This document shows positions 28,316-37,051 of a stretch of 64,000 bases of DNA, piece by piece. Origin of the DNA: JAABRU01 sp041390465 (GTDB lineage: Bacteria > Desulfobacterota > Desulfobacteria > Desulfobacterales > Desulfococcaceae); the NCBI GenBank assembly GCA_041390465.1, contig JAWKPW010000004.1, positions 41,783 through 105,782 of the forward strand, written 5' to 3'. The position numbers and the translations under genes were made by a program. The notes below the pieces were generated by a model that worked only from the letters and a program-made list of their open reading frames with translations, was not told the DNA's origin and searched no databases. Each line of letters begins with the position of its first letter. The first letter of the stretch is position 1.

Positions 28316-28969
28316 ATGAGAAAATTTTCAATAATTCTGTTTGCGATGTTTTTGGCTGTCAGCCTCTGTGGGATTGTCAATGCAACGCCATACAATGTTG
28401 CACTGGGCACATCTGTTTCACTCAACGGTGCTGATTTTTTCACCGGAGGATGGGGAGGGGGACTGACTGTGGATGCGGGCACTGTTGTGGACGGCATCTT
28501 TTTTCCCCGGAGCACACAATGGGATCAGGGAGCTGTATGGTGGGATTCCACGGATGGGGCAGAGCGTTATCTGACAATTGATCTGGGAGGCGTTTTCAGC
28601 ATTGAAAGTTTTGTTGTTCAGGCAGATGACAATGATGCCTATATCCTGTCCTACCGGGATATGACAAACAATGCGTGGGTGACAGCATGGAATATTCCGA
28701 ATTTTGATTACATAGGAGATGAAGACGCCTGGGGAATGCAGACCCGGCCGAATCCTTTTGATGACCTTGAAAGATATGTGCTTGCGGAGAATATCATCAC
28801 AGATGCCCTGCGGTTTGAAGGTGCTTCGGATACGATGGACTCTCTTTTTTCTGTATCTGAGATACAGGCATACGGTCAGCCCATACCCGAACCTGCGACC
28901 ATAGCGCTTTTGGGACTGGGCATAGCGGGTCTTGCCGGTTATCGGAGAAAGTTCAGAAAACAGGTATAA
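28316..28969 (+). CDS. Exported PEP-CTERM sorted protein, discoidin-like
   Basis: 217 residues with AAGGAG ahead of the ATG. The signal peptide MRKFSIILFAMFLAVSLCGIVNA gives export. The body has YNVALGTSVSLNG, RYLTIDLGGVFSIESFVVQADDND and a YILSYRDMTNNAWVTAW stretch, reminiscent of F5/8-type (discoidin) carbohydrate-binding folds. The C-terminal PEP-CTERM tag is PIPEPATIALLGLGIAGLAGYRRK, which is cut and anchored by exosortase. Such proteins travel with extracellular polysaccharide. The riboswitch upstream ties its synthesis to c-di-GMP, the usual sessile or biofilm signal. Confidence 0.92.
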   Translation: MRKFSIILFAMFLAVSLCGIVNATPYNVALGTSVSLNGADFFTGGWGGGLTVDAGTVVDGIFFPRSTQWDQGAVWWDSTDGAERYLTIDLGGVFSIESFVVQADDNDAYILSYRDMTNNAWVTAWNIPNFDYIGDEDAWGMQTRPNPFDDLERYVLAENIITDALRFEGASDTMDSLFSVSEIQAYGQPIPEPATIALLGLGIAGLAGYRRKFRKQV

Positions 28970-28980
28970 GTTTTCACGAG

Positions 28981-29129
28981 CTGCCCTTTCAAGGTGAGTC
29001 ACTGTCCGGTCAGCGCAACTCCGCAATGTCCGGGTTTTGCAACTAAGTCCTGCTCCTGAACAGTATCAAAAAGGCTGTCTGTAACAACTTGATGTTAAAA
29101 GCTTATTTTTCACACCTTGAAAGGAGTTG
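28981..29129. mobile_element. IS4-derived MITE with 11-bp target duplication
   Basis: It begins CTGCCCTTTCAAGGTGAG and ends CACCTTGAAAGGAGTTG. GTTTTCACGAG is repeated at 28970-28980 and 29130-29140. The interior matches the inverse of the copy at 10877-11012 (GGCTGTCTGTAACAAC, TGATGTTAAA). It landed directly after the PEP-CTERM stop codon. Confidence 0.85.
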
Positions 29130-29252
29130 GTTTTCACGAGTTATTAATCCGGCAATTTTTAATACCAAAAGTAAACATGAAATATTTTAATAATTTAAAA
29201 TAGTTATAATAACTGATTGTTGTGTGGTGTTTAATTGCCGGTTTAATAAAAG

Positions 29253-29279
29253 GACTGCTCTTCAGAGCAGTCTTTTTTT
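29253..29279 (+). terminator. Intrinsic terminator
   Basis: GACTGCTC, loop TTCA, GAGCAGTC, then seven T. It lies downstream of the PEP-CTERM gene and its MITE, and may end that transcript. Confidence 0.75.
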
Positions 29280-29434
29280 CCTCCAGTATTTTATTACTCC
29301 GAAAGTTGGCTTTAGCCCGCCAGAAGCGCTTGACCTGTGGTTTAAAACCACCGTCTTTCAGACACGCATTGTCTTTCAGTCGGCGGTTCAGTCCGCCCAG
29401 ACAGTAATTCCACCTGCTTTCAGCAGGTGGTCGT

Positions 29435-29544
29435 TTAATTGATACTGTCACGGAATGATCCGGAAGGTGCAAAATTAAGCGGAGCGGTTTTTGCACGGAT
29501 GGAATTTCGTAATATTGGATCAAGCCAAATGACGAATCGGTATA
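29435..29544. repeat. Dispersed element related to 27670-27796
   Basis: Both copies share GATACTGTCACGG-type starts, ATGATCCGGA, GGAGC(A/G)GTTTTT, GCACGGA and an end near GACGAATCGGTATA. It is non-coding. Confidence 0.6.
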
Positions 29545-29756
29545 ATGGAAAAATTGCTGAAAAATCTGCGAATTCTTTTTCATTGGAAGCTGTTTTCGTT
29601 TTCCGCAAATCCGGCTGCAATCTCAGTGAAAGTGACTGTTCCCTTTTGTTAAATCAATAATTACTTGCGATATAAACATAATACGTGCTAATATTTTTGT
29701 CCGGCAGTAAGCATTCTGGATACTGTCATTGCCTTGTCCGATAACAAAATAATAAA

Positions 29757-31123
29757 GGTTATTTATCAAAAAAAATATACCAAGTCAGACAACCTCATAT
29801 GGACGGATCAAAATGTCCCGTTTGGGTAACAATGGATTTCCTGACAAAAATTTTTTCAACTGAACGCATGGCTGATTTTTGTCCGGTGAAACTCTTGCCC
29901 TTTAATTTTTTTTATTTGTTTTTGCAGCAGGATGCAGTCCCTTCCATGTCATGCCGACAGCCCCGTCACAGGCATGGTTTCAGCATCAGTCAACATTTCC
30001 GTTCCAGTGTTTTTCGAGAATTCCCCGGCATCTCACAATGGGACCGCATTTGCTGTGATACGGAGGATAATGCAATAAATAAGAGGTTGCCGATTTTTTT
30101 GCAAAACCGGCCATGGGCTGAAAGCGTGTCCGCACACCGCTGCTTTCAGGACGCTTAAATGCTGCTTCACGATTTGTATCAGATCTGTTGATTTCTGTTC
30201 CTCAGCATCAAAGCATTCCACCATGTTATAAGCGTATCAGCAATAAAATCGCCTGTTTTGTATGTGAACTGTAGGCTGATGCAGTTCACCGCTGTTTTCA
30301 TTGAGAATACGCATGGAATACATTTTTCTGCGCAATGAAGTCATGATCACAGGCCTCTGTCACCGCGAGTTTTCCGCCTCCGGAAAAATTTCAATTTTAC
30401 AACGCTTTGCAGTCATGCTTAACAACTTTTTGTATTCCGACTGTTTTTTCTGATTCATGATCTTTTTCTTTGATATTGCCAAAAATTGCATCTGTCTCTT
30501 TGAATTTTTTTTTTTCAAGGCTTTGATTTCAGTGCATTGCGGGACAATCTCCGTCCGGCAAAGAATTTTGCCATATTGCTGCGGGATGGAACCTGTTCGT
30601 CAGAAAAAATCTCTTTTCTTTCAAAGCAGTTGCTGCCGCTTTGGCTGTCAGACAGGTATGCGACGGCACTGGAACGCCGGATCCTGCGAATGGCTCTTCA
30701 ACAATCGGCGCAGAGTCCAGGCAGCGTCAGGTTCTCTTTTTTCCCCCAAAGATCCAGCCGCTTCTGGCCCAGTTCCGCTTCCGATGCGGATGATCCACAT
30801 GCGTTTTTCACCCGGTCCGGTTTCAACGGTTCTCCGTCCGAACACTGTTTATACGGATTGCCTCCGCAGTGTTTCAGGTGTCATTTCAACCATGAATGAA
30901 CGCCGTTCAGAACCATGCATTTTTGTGGCTGCGGAACGGATATCCTCAATATAATCAGTATTTAATAATTTCAGACATTTCATTCTGCACTCCTTTTCTG
31001 TCTGTTTTTTGTTCAGCAGTTGACAGTTGTCTGTACAATATTATATAATGATGTTCAAATCAGGTTCAAAATCAGTCAGATTTTAATTCATACAGTTTGG
31101 TATATTTATTTCAATAAATAGCC
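29757..31123. mobile_element. ISAzo13-family insertion sequence, copy 2
   Basis: Same ends and same gene as copy 1 (2543-4045), but without the internal MITE. The two copies differ by many single-base insertions or deletions, often within short runs of one base, and by patches of substitution. Both are inactive as read. Confidence 0.75.
29795..30983 (-). pseudogene. ISAzo13-family transposase, frame-broken (copy 2)
   Basis: The start at 30983 reads MKCLKLLNTDYIEDIRS, followed in changing frames by KMHGSERRSFMVEMT, ETGPGEKRMWII, SRSNMAKILCRTGY-like and DLIQIV pieces. It ends at 29795, as in copy 1. More bases are missing than in copy 1, for example at doublets of C. No active transposase can be made. 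Confidence 0.7.
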
Positions 31124-31950
31124 TTAGGAAGTTGCGTAAAAAATCCCCTTTAAACCCTTTTCCAAAATCCTCAGGGTTTATCGGTCAACTGCGTAACTCC
31201 TGCGCAGAGTGACACAGAGTTTTTCTGTGCAGAATTCAGGTCTGAAAAAAATCGGATGTTCTGAATCCAAATGTTTCAAGTAATGGTATACTTTTCCGGA
31301 AATCGCCTGAAATCCGCGGCGAATCGGCATTGCCTTCCGCAAAATATGATTTCAATGGGGAATTGTTTTTAACTCAAAAGCGACATCCTGATGTAAACAA
31401 TATTTTATAGATGTTTGTATTTATAATGCTTATTATCCTTTTCTGAAATAATTATAACCGGAAAGGATTTCATGCATGATTAAAATGAACTGTCTTCCTT
31501 TTTTTGTACGATATATTTTTAAAGGAATGCCCGGTGTCTGGAAAGGTCGTCATCTGTTAATATTTTACTGGTTCGTTTTTATGCAGGCTGCTGTGCCCGG
31601 CAAAAAAACTTTGAAGGAGATTTCCCGTTATACTCCTGTTCATATACCTGAATGGCGTCTCCGACGTATTCTGAAAGCATCGTACCGGACTGTTGAAATA
31701 ATCATAAACTGGTTCGCTGTGGAAGCCGTCAAATGCTTTCCGCCCCCAGAAGACGGGACTGTTTATCTTGCAGGAGATTCCAGTCATAAAAATAAAAGAG
31801 GCAATAACAATCCTGCCGTTCAGAAAGGACGCAAAAACAAAAACAGTCCCTGGTTTTTGGGAATCCGGTTTGTATTAATTGCAGTCTGCCGGGATAATTA
31901 CCGTATTCCCTGTGCATTCAGGATTATTCTGCCCAAATGTCATGATGAAT

Positions 31951-32935
31951 AGACCTCTTTCAAAAGTCATTTCCTCTTGTTTTCAATTCAAAATTATAAA
32001 TACCCGCGATCAACTTGAATCTTAACTCAAATCTTTTTCTTCTGTTTCTGTATTTATCTGAAAGTATTTTAAAAATTTTAATTTTACCGATAACATGTTC
32101 TGTAAAAACTCTCTGACGTGACAACTTTTTGTTATTCCGCTTATCTTTCCGGGAAAGCGGATTTTTTTTGCTGCTTTTTTTGGGTAAAAGGCTGTTTTTA
32201 TGGATTTTGTCAATACCAGGATATCCGCTGTCCGCCCTGATGACGATTTTTTCAGCAATCTTCAGTCTGCTTTCTTTAAAAATTCTGAAATCATGCCGCC
32301 TGCCCTTCGCGAAATTCAATGCCGGTATTTCAAGTGTTTTTGCATTTGCAACTGCCTGAGTCTTCAGGGTATGTCTTTTTTTTTGCCTGAACAATAAAAT
32401 TTCTGTCTTTTTTCAGGACGCTGTATCGGACTCTCAGTGGCATCGGCAGGCACAGATTCGATTTCCGTGCTGTTCTTTGCCGGCTTTTTTTCTCAGGCAG
32501 TCTGAAATTTTCTGATATAACAAGTATATCCTCTGTTTTTTTTACCAGTTTGGAGCAGTTTGACTCACTCATCCCGCAATCAGCACCAAGGTGGAAATAT
32601 GTCCTGTATTCCCTGTTGTATTCGGGCGTCATCAGAACCTGATCCCCATAACTCAGCCTCAGCGGCCTTCCGGATATTTTTTTTCTTTTATTTTCATGTG
32701 TTACAACAGCTTCAGCCATTTTCAGGAATGTCGTCTTTCTGACACCTGTCAGCCGTTTGAAATGCTCATTGCTTTTGTCTTTTATTTTTTCATATTTGCT
32801 CATTCTTTATTGCACATCCCTTCAAAGTCAATTTTTATACAATAAAATAAATAATTTAAATTCAAATTTTGCAAAAAGTGCATTTTTATATAATTTCCTG
32901 TGTTTAATGTCAACAGTTACTTTTGAAAGAGGTCT
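31951..32935. mobile_element. IS5-family (ISL2-like) insertion sequence
   Basis: 985 bp with perfect 17-bp ends AGACCTCTTTCAAAAGT and their inverse. AAT is duplicated on both sides, fitting the 3-bp ANT targets of the ISL2 group. It lies within the transposase gene of another IS. Confidence 0.88.
31960..32803 (-). CDS. IS5-family transposase in two overlapping frames
   Basis: The first frame (32803-32330) starts MSKYEKIKDKSNEHFKRLTGVRKTTF and holds a helix-turn-helix region and LGADCGMSESN. The second frame (to 31960) holds the catalytic part with KTLEIPALNFAKGRRHDFRIFKES, VIRADSGYPGI (D) and RVFTEHVIGKIKIFK (E). They meet at a run of nine A near 32375, where a shift of reading frame would fuse them into one protein of about 275 residues. 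This may be programmed frameshifting, known in IS5-family members, or a miscalled run. Without the shift the transposase is not complete. Confidence 0.75.
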
Positions 32936-33699
32936 AATATAAAAAGGAGAATGCCCTGTTCCGTGAAACGGTCCGGAATTTTGTGCCGCCTCTTTGGGTC
33001 AGAACTGTAACAGTTGTCGGTGATTCGGCATATTGCTCCAAAGAAAATATTGAAACGGTAAAAGAAAAACACACATCCGATAACAGATGCAACTGGTTTT
33101 ATGTTTTTGCCATTGCCCGGACATGGAAAACGGAAGAAAACAAAAATATTAAAAATCTGGCAACCTGTACTCCGAGAAAGCTCTGTAAACGCACCCGGAT
33201 TCCGTCTGTTAACGGTCAGAAAAGGAAAGTGTTTTGGATATTCGGAAAACGTATCTGCCTGCGTCATGCGGGAGAAGTCACAATTGTTCTGACAAAAAAA
33301 GGGCGTAACACAGGCCCCCGGAATACAAAAATCCCTGTGACCAATCTGCCCGGTGCAACTGCAAGACAGGTAATATCCGTTTATCAGAGACGATGGTCGG
33401 CTGAGATTATTTTCAAAGAACTGAAAAGTGCGTTGGGTTTGGGTGAACATCAGGTTTCCAAAGACGGAAAACGGGTGGAAAAGTCTTTGGGAATTTCTGC
33501 TGCGGCTTATCTGTTTCTTCTCCGGGTCAGAAAACAGGATATCCGACCGGGAAAACCATGGAGCATTTTTCAACTGCAAAACAACTTCAGAACAGAGGTG
33601 ATTACTGATCAGATTGAACATAAAACCGAACTGAAAATAAAAAAACTGAAAAAAGCCGCGTAAAATATAAGGCAGAATCACTTCATGTGTCGTTTTTGA

Positions 33700-33816
33700 G
33701 TTTTAAGCACAAAGGACACGAAGATGGCACAAAGGTCACAATAAACTGCCGGCACCGCCTGAAATCCGCGTCGAATCGACATTGCCTTCCGCACAAAATA
33801 TGATTTCAATGGTGCT
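33700..33816. repeat. Dispersed element, partial
   Basis: It has the interior CACAAAGGACACGAAGATGG, GCACAAAGGTCACA, then GAATCGACATTGCCTTCCGC and TGATTTCAATGG of the common family. The outer termini are incomplete. Confidence 0.6.
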
Positions 33817-34137
33817 GCGTTATAATATGAAATCTGAATATGACTGACCGGAAATCTTTTATGGTCAGGTGATTTATGAAAATGAATGTCCCTGTTCAGT
33901 CACCTGAAAGATTTGACAACTTTTGGAAATCTGTCAAATCTGAGGGATGTTTTTTTCCGGAAATTGACTATGTTCTGTGGACATTTCTGTAATATGCTGA
34001 ATTTACTGCAGGCAGTCTGTCCGGAATGAACCCGGCGGATTTCCGCAGACTCTGTCAGGAAACGGAAACAGAACGGTTTCCGCTTCAGATCGGCGACTCT
34101 GATCCTCCGCCTGATCTGAAATGTCCACAGAACCTAA

Positions 34138-34174
34138 AGACTTCCGAAGTTTTGAAAGAAAACTTCGGAAGTCT
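34138..34174 (-). terminator. Strong hairpin terminator after the aminotransferase
   Basis: AGACTTCCGAAGTTTT and AAAACTTCGGAAGTCT are perfect 16-base arms around GAAAG. It lies 30 bases past the aminotransferase stop. The T stretch at the stem's foot could serve either direction. Confidence 0.7.
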
Positions 34175-34203
34175 GATCTGAAAAAATGTATGAACAGCGG
34201 AAG

Positions 34204-35532
34204 CTATCCCTCCAGATCTTTTATTCCCTTATAGATGGTTTCAAACAGAGTCTCTATGTTTTCCTCATCCACAGAGGAAAACGCGACCCGGAGATCATGT
34301 TTGCCGGTTGAGATAAGTCCGGTCTGATATTTGTCGAGCAGATGAACCCGCAGAGGCTCGGCTTCCACTGTTTTCAGTTGCAGGCACATGAAATATCCGG
34401 AATTGAAGGGATACATTTTCCATGCATCCGCATAGTTGGGATTGGACACCACTGCTTTCACGCGGTTGGCACGGCCTTTGAGTATGGCAACCTTTTCCGC
34501 CCGTTCTTTTTGAAAATCCGGATCCTGCAATGCTTTCAGTACAATGCGCTGGCTTACATGGCTGGCATTGGACACAGTTCCCCGGATGTTGCCTGCGGTT
34601 TTCTTCTCCAAAGCCTCATAAAAAGGCCCGTGCTCACCGGCCACAATCTTGGTTCCGTAAGTGATGAATCCCACGCGAAGCCCCCAGACAAACATCTCTT
34701 TTGTGGCTCCGTCCAGCTTCACAGCCAGAAGCCGGGGATGGCAGTCGCACAGACGCGCGAACAGGGATTCTTTGATGGGCGCATCCTCATAGCGCAGACC
34801 GAAGTACGCGTCATCCATGACCGCAATGATGTTGGTGTCTTTTTCCGCCACGCCCACCAGCACTTCCGCAATGCGGTCAGCCTCTTTCTCGGTGATGGTG
34901 TATCCGGTGGGATTGTTGGGGAAATTCAGGAACACCACCACCTTGTAATTGTTGTCAGCCTCCAGCCGCACCCGTCTGGCAAAGGCTTCCACATTGAAAC
35001 CGCCCTGGTCAGTGAACATGGGATAGTTGCAGATTTCCGCATCCCCTCTGACAGACATGACCAGAATATTGTTGCCCCACATCTTGTCCGGGAAAATCAC
35101 CACATCATCCGGATCCAGAAACATATCTGCAAACACACTGATGCCATGCGTAATGCCTGTGGTGACAACCGGCAGACTGATGTTTTTGCCTTTCAGCGAG
35201 GGATTTTTTTCATACAGGGACTCCTTCCATGCCCGGCGCAGATCCGGAATGCCAAAGGAAGGCGCGTAGGTCAAAGCCTCACTGGGACGGATTCTTTCCC
35301 GATCCAGAAAAGACATGACAGAACGCAGGTGCATGGTGTGAAGATTCTCTGTGGCAATGCCGATGGTGGCATTGAATTTCGGATCAGCCTTTTGTTTGGC
35401 CTCCGCACTCTGACTGAGAATGCCTTTGGGAAAAAACAGCCTTCTGCCTGTCTTGGAAAACATTTCCATCAGGTGGGGGTTGGCATTCTTGATAATCGCG
35501 TTCAGTTCCTGTGCAATGGGGTTGAGACTCAT
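34204..35532 (-). CDS. PLP-dependent class I/II aminotransferase
   Basis: 442 residues with GGAAGGAAA ahead of the ATG. The fold type I motifs are visible: TYAPSFGIPDLRRAW, VVTTGITHGIS, LNFPNNPTGYT, VMDDAYFGLRYED and LDGATKEMFVWGLRVGF with the PLP-binding Lys. RVAFSS near the end holds the Arg that binds the substrate carboxylate. Members use pyridoxal phosphate to move amino groups between amino and keto acids. The exact substrate is not evident. It is a single gene, with a hairpin terminator after it and a heptad repeat array before it. Confidence 0.9.
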   Translation of the reverse strand: MSLNPIAQELNAIIKNANPHLMEMFSKTGRRLFFPKGILSQSAEAKQKADPKFNATIGIATENLHTMHLRSVMSFLDRERIRPSEALTYAPSFGIPDLRRAWKESLYEKNPSLKGKNISLPVVTTGITHGISVFADMFLDPDDVVIFPDKMWGNNILVMSVRGDAEICNYPMFTDQGGFNVEAFARRVRLEADNNYKVVVFLNFPNNPTGYTITEKEADRIAEVLVGVAEKDTNIIAVMDDAYFGLRYEDAPIKESLFARLCDCHPRLLAVKLDGATKEMFVWGLRVGFITYGTKIVAGEHGPFYEALEKKTAGNIRGTVSNASHVSQRIVLKALQDPDFQKERAEKVAILKGRANRVKAVVSNPNYADAWKMYPFNSGYFMCLQLKTVEAEPLRVHLLDKYQTGLISTGKHDLRVAFSSVDEENIETLFETIYKGIKDLEG

Positions 35533-35556
35533 AAAAATTTCCTTCCATATATTTTT

Positions 35557-35688
35557 CAGTTGTCAGTTATCAGTTATCAGTTATCAGTTGTCAGGTTACC
35601 AGTTGTCAGTTGTCAATAGCTGTTTACTGACAACTGTTTACTGACAACTGTTTACTGACAACTGTTCACTGACAACTGTTCACTGTTT
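35557..35688. repeat. Heptad tandem repeat array
   Basis: CAGTTATCAGTTGTCAG-type heptads (about nine) are followed by five CTGTTTACTGACAA-type units, their inverse. The array lies between the VWA gene and the aminotransferase. The TGA stop of the VWA gene (35680-35682) is within its last unit. Confidence 0.85.
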
Positions 35689-36747
35689 GATCACACATCC
35701 GCCTTCAAAACCGTCTGCGCAGAAGCAGGTGGTCAGAGATCCGCTTTTTTCTCCGTACTCGGCTGTAATTTTGAGTTCATGCTGTCCTTTGCGTTTGGGA
35801 GAACAGTATTCAAACAGGTAATGACTGTTCACATCCGCGCGGATGGCAGTGGCGATTTCCTCAAATTTCACATACAGATCATCAATATTGTCGGCCCATA
35901 CAAATCCTTCCCGTCCCAGAGTTTCAAGAATCTCTTTGTCGATTTCACTGCCCAGACCGATGCTGTAGATGGAAATATTGTCTTCCGCACTGTTGACGGC
36001 TTTGACTGCCTCCTCCTTAGTTTTTCTTCCGGCCTGATCCCGGCCGTCGGTGAATATGACCAGAGAACCCGCGGAAACCGTGACGGAAGAATTCTTGACA
36101 GCATTTTTCGCCAGATCCACGCCTTTGAGAACAGCTCCGTACAGGTTGGTGGAACTGTCTGTGCTGATCTCTCCGTCAATGCTGTCTATCCCTTTGATCA
36201 GCACACCGGGATCATCTGTGGAGGAAACCAGCAGATGCGTATCAGCCGCACCGTCAAACCAGTGGATTGCCAGTTTCATTTCTCCGGAACTGGCGCTGTT
36301 CTTTTCCGGCATCACGGCATTGACAAATGCCTTGGCTGCGGTTTTCAGGCTGCCCAGACTTTCACTGCCCAGTATGCTGCCGCTGAGATCCAGAAGCAGC
36401 ACCCCGCTGTGGAGAAAAGTGCCGGGCTTGGGAACAATGGCCTGTCTGCTTTCATACAGGGATATGAGTTCCCCGTCCTCGTAAATCCGGAAATCCTCGG
36501 CAGTCAGGTCCGTTACAGGGGCTTCCTCATCTGTCTCCATTTTGAACAGTACCGATACATTGGCCGGTTTCTGAACCGTCTGCTTTTCAAACAGAAAAAC
36601 CAGGCCCCTGCTTTCAATCACCGGATCAGATTTGCATCCGCAGGATGACTGGGGTGCAGGATCATCATCGTCATCACCGCAGCCAGTCAGTCCCAGCCAA
36701 AGTGCCATCATCACCATCCACATCACCAGCAGTTTCTTCTTTTTCAT
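35680..36747 (-). CDS. VWA-domain lipoprotein
   Basis: 355 residues. The signal ends LGLTGC, a lipobox, followed by an acidic linker DDDDD, so the mature protein is lipid-anchored; the Asp-rich start suggests it may stay in the inner membrane if an E. coli-like Lol avoidance rule applies. The von Willebrand A domain has the metal site DLSGS, then the conserved Thr region DSSTNLYGAV and VIFTDGRDQAG. The tail reads HYLFEYCSPKRKGQHELKITAEY. VWA domains bind protein partners through a metal ion. The stop codon lies in a repeat array. Confidence 0.88.
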   Translation of the reverse strand: MKKKKLLVMWMVMMALWLGLTGCGDDDDDPAPQSSCGCKSDPVIESRGLVFLFEKQTVQKPANVSVLFKMETDEEAPVTDLTAEDFRIYEDGELISLYESRQAIVPKPGTFLHSGVLLLDLSGSILGSESLGSLKTAAKAFVNAVMPEKNSASSGEMKLAIHWFDGAADTHLLVSSTDDPGVLIKGIDSIDGEISTDSSTNLYGAVLKGVDLAKNAVKNSSVTVSAGSLVIFTDGRDQAGRKTKEEAVKAVNSAEDNISIYSIGLGSEIDKEILETLGREGFVWADNIDDLYVKFEEIATAIRADVNSHYLFEYCSPKRKGQHELKITAEYGEKSGSLTTCFCADGFEGGCVIKQ

Positions 36748-37051
36748 TGCTCAGAACTCTCTTTTCCGTGTTTATGGGGTTTTGAGGAAAACATTGTTTT
36801 GTGTCCGATACGCAGATTTCCGGAAAAAGAGGTTCGTGCCTGTATGACATCTGCGGAAAAATCATGCTGTATTTCTTCCATCAGGAAGGCTGGATACGAC
36901 ATTTTCCGGAAATCTGTTTTTTTCCCCTACTATGAAAAAAGAATTAAATCAACCTTTCCCTGTTATGGGGCATATATTTTCACCCGGGGCTTCAACAATC
37001 TTGCGACTGTTCGCTCCCTGTCGCAGACCGGGAGACTCTGCCGTGCGTTTT
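36748..37051. other. Intergenic, nothing recognised
   Basis: About 300 bases between two minus-strand genes. I see no repeat, RNA or gene here. A promoter for the VWA gene may lie within but was not identified. Confidence 0.4.

Larger units (their letters stand above)
31476..33663 (+). pseudogene. IS4-type DDE transposase split by another IS
   Basis: 31476-31950 and 32939-33663 join into 399 residues once the inserted IS (31951-32935) and one copy of its AAT duplication are removed; the join reads HDE-YKKENALFRE. Catalytic residues are visible: D in YLAGDSSHKNKRG, D in VVGDSAYCSKEN, E in YQRRWSAEIIFKELK. The last matches the IS4 signature Y-(2)-R-(3)-E-(6)-K exactly. Both halves have no other damage, so the insertion was probably recent. 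The start at 31476 has no strong ribosome site. Confidence 0.85.

Noticed and set aside
34342..35619. Open frame of about 425 codons on the plus strand
   Set aside because: Antisense to the aminotransferase and continues into the heptad array.
35557..35688. Possible CRISPR array
   Set aside because: Units are seven bases with no unique spacers, and the second half is the inverse of the first; no cas genes are present. No CRISPR array was seen anywhere in the window.
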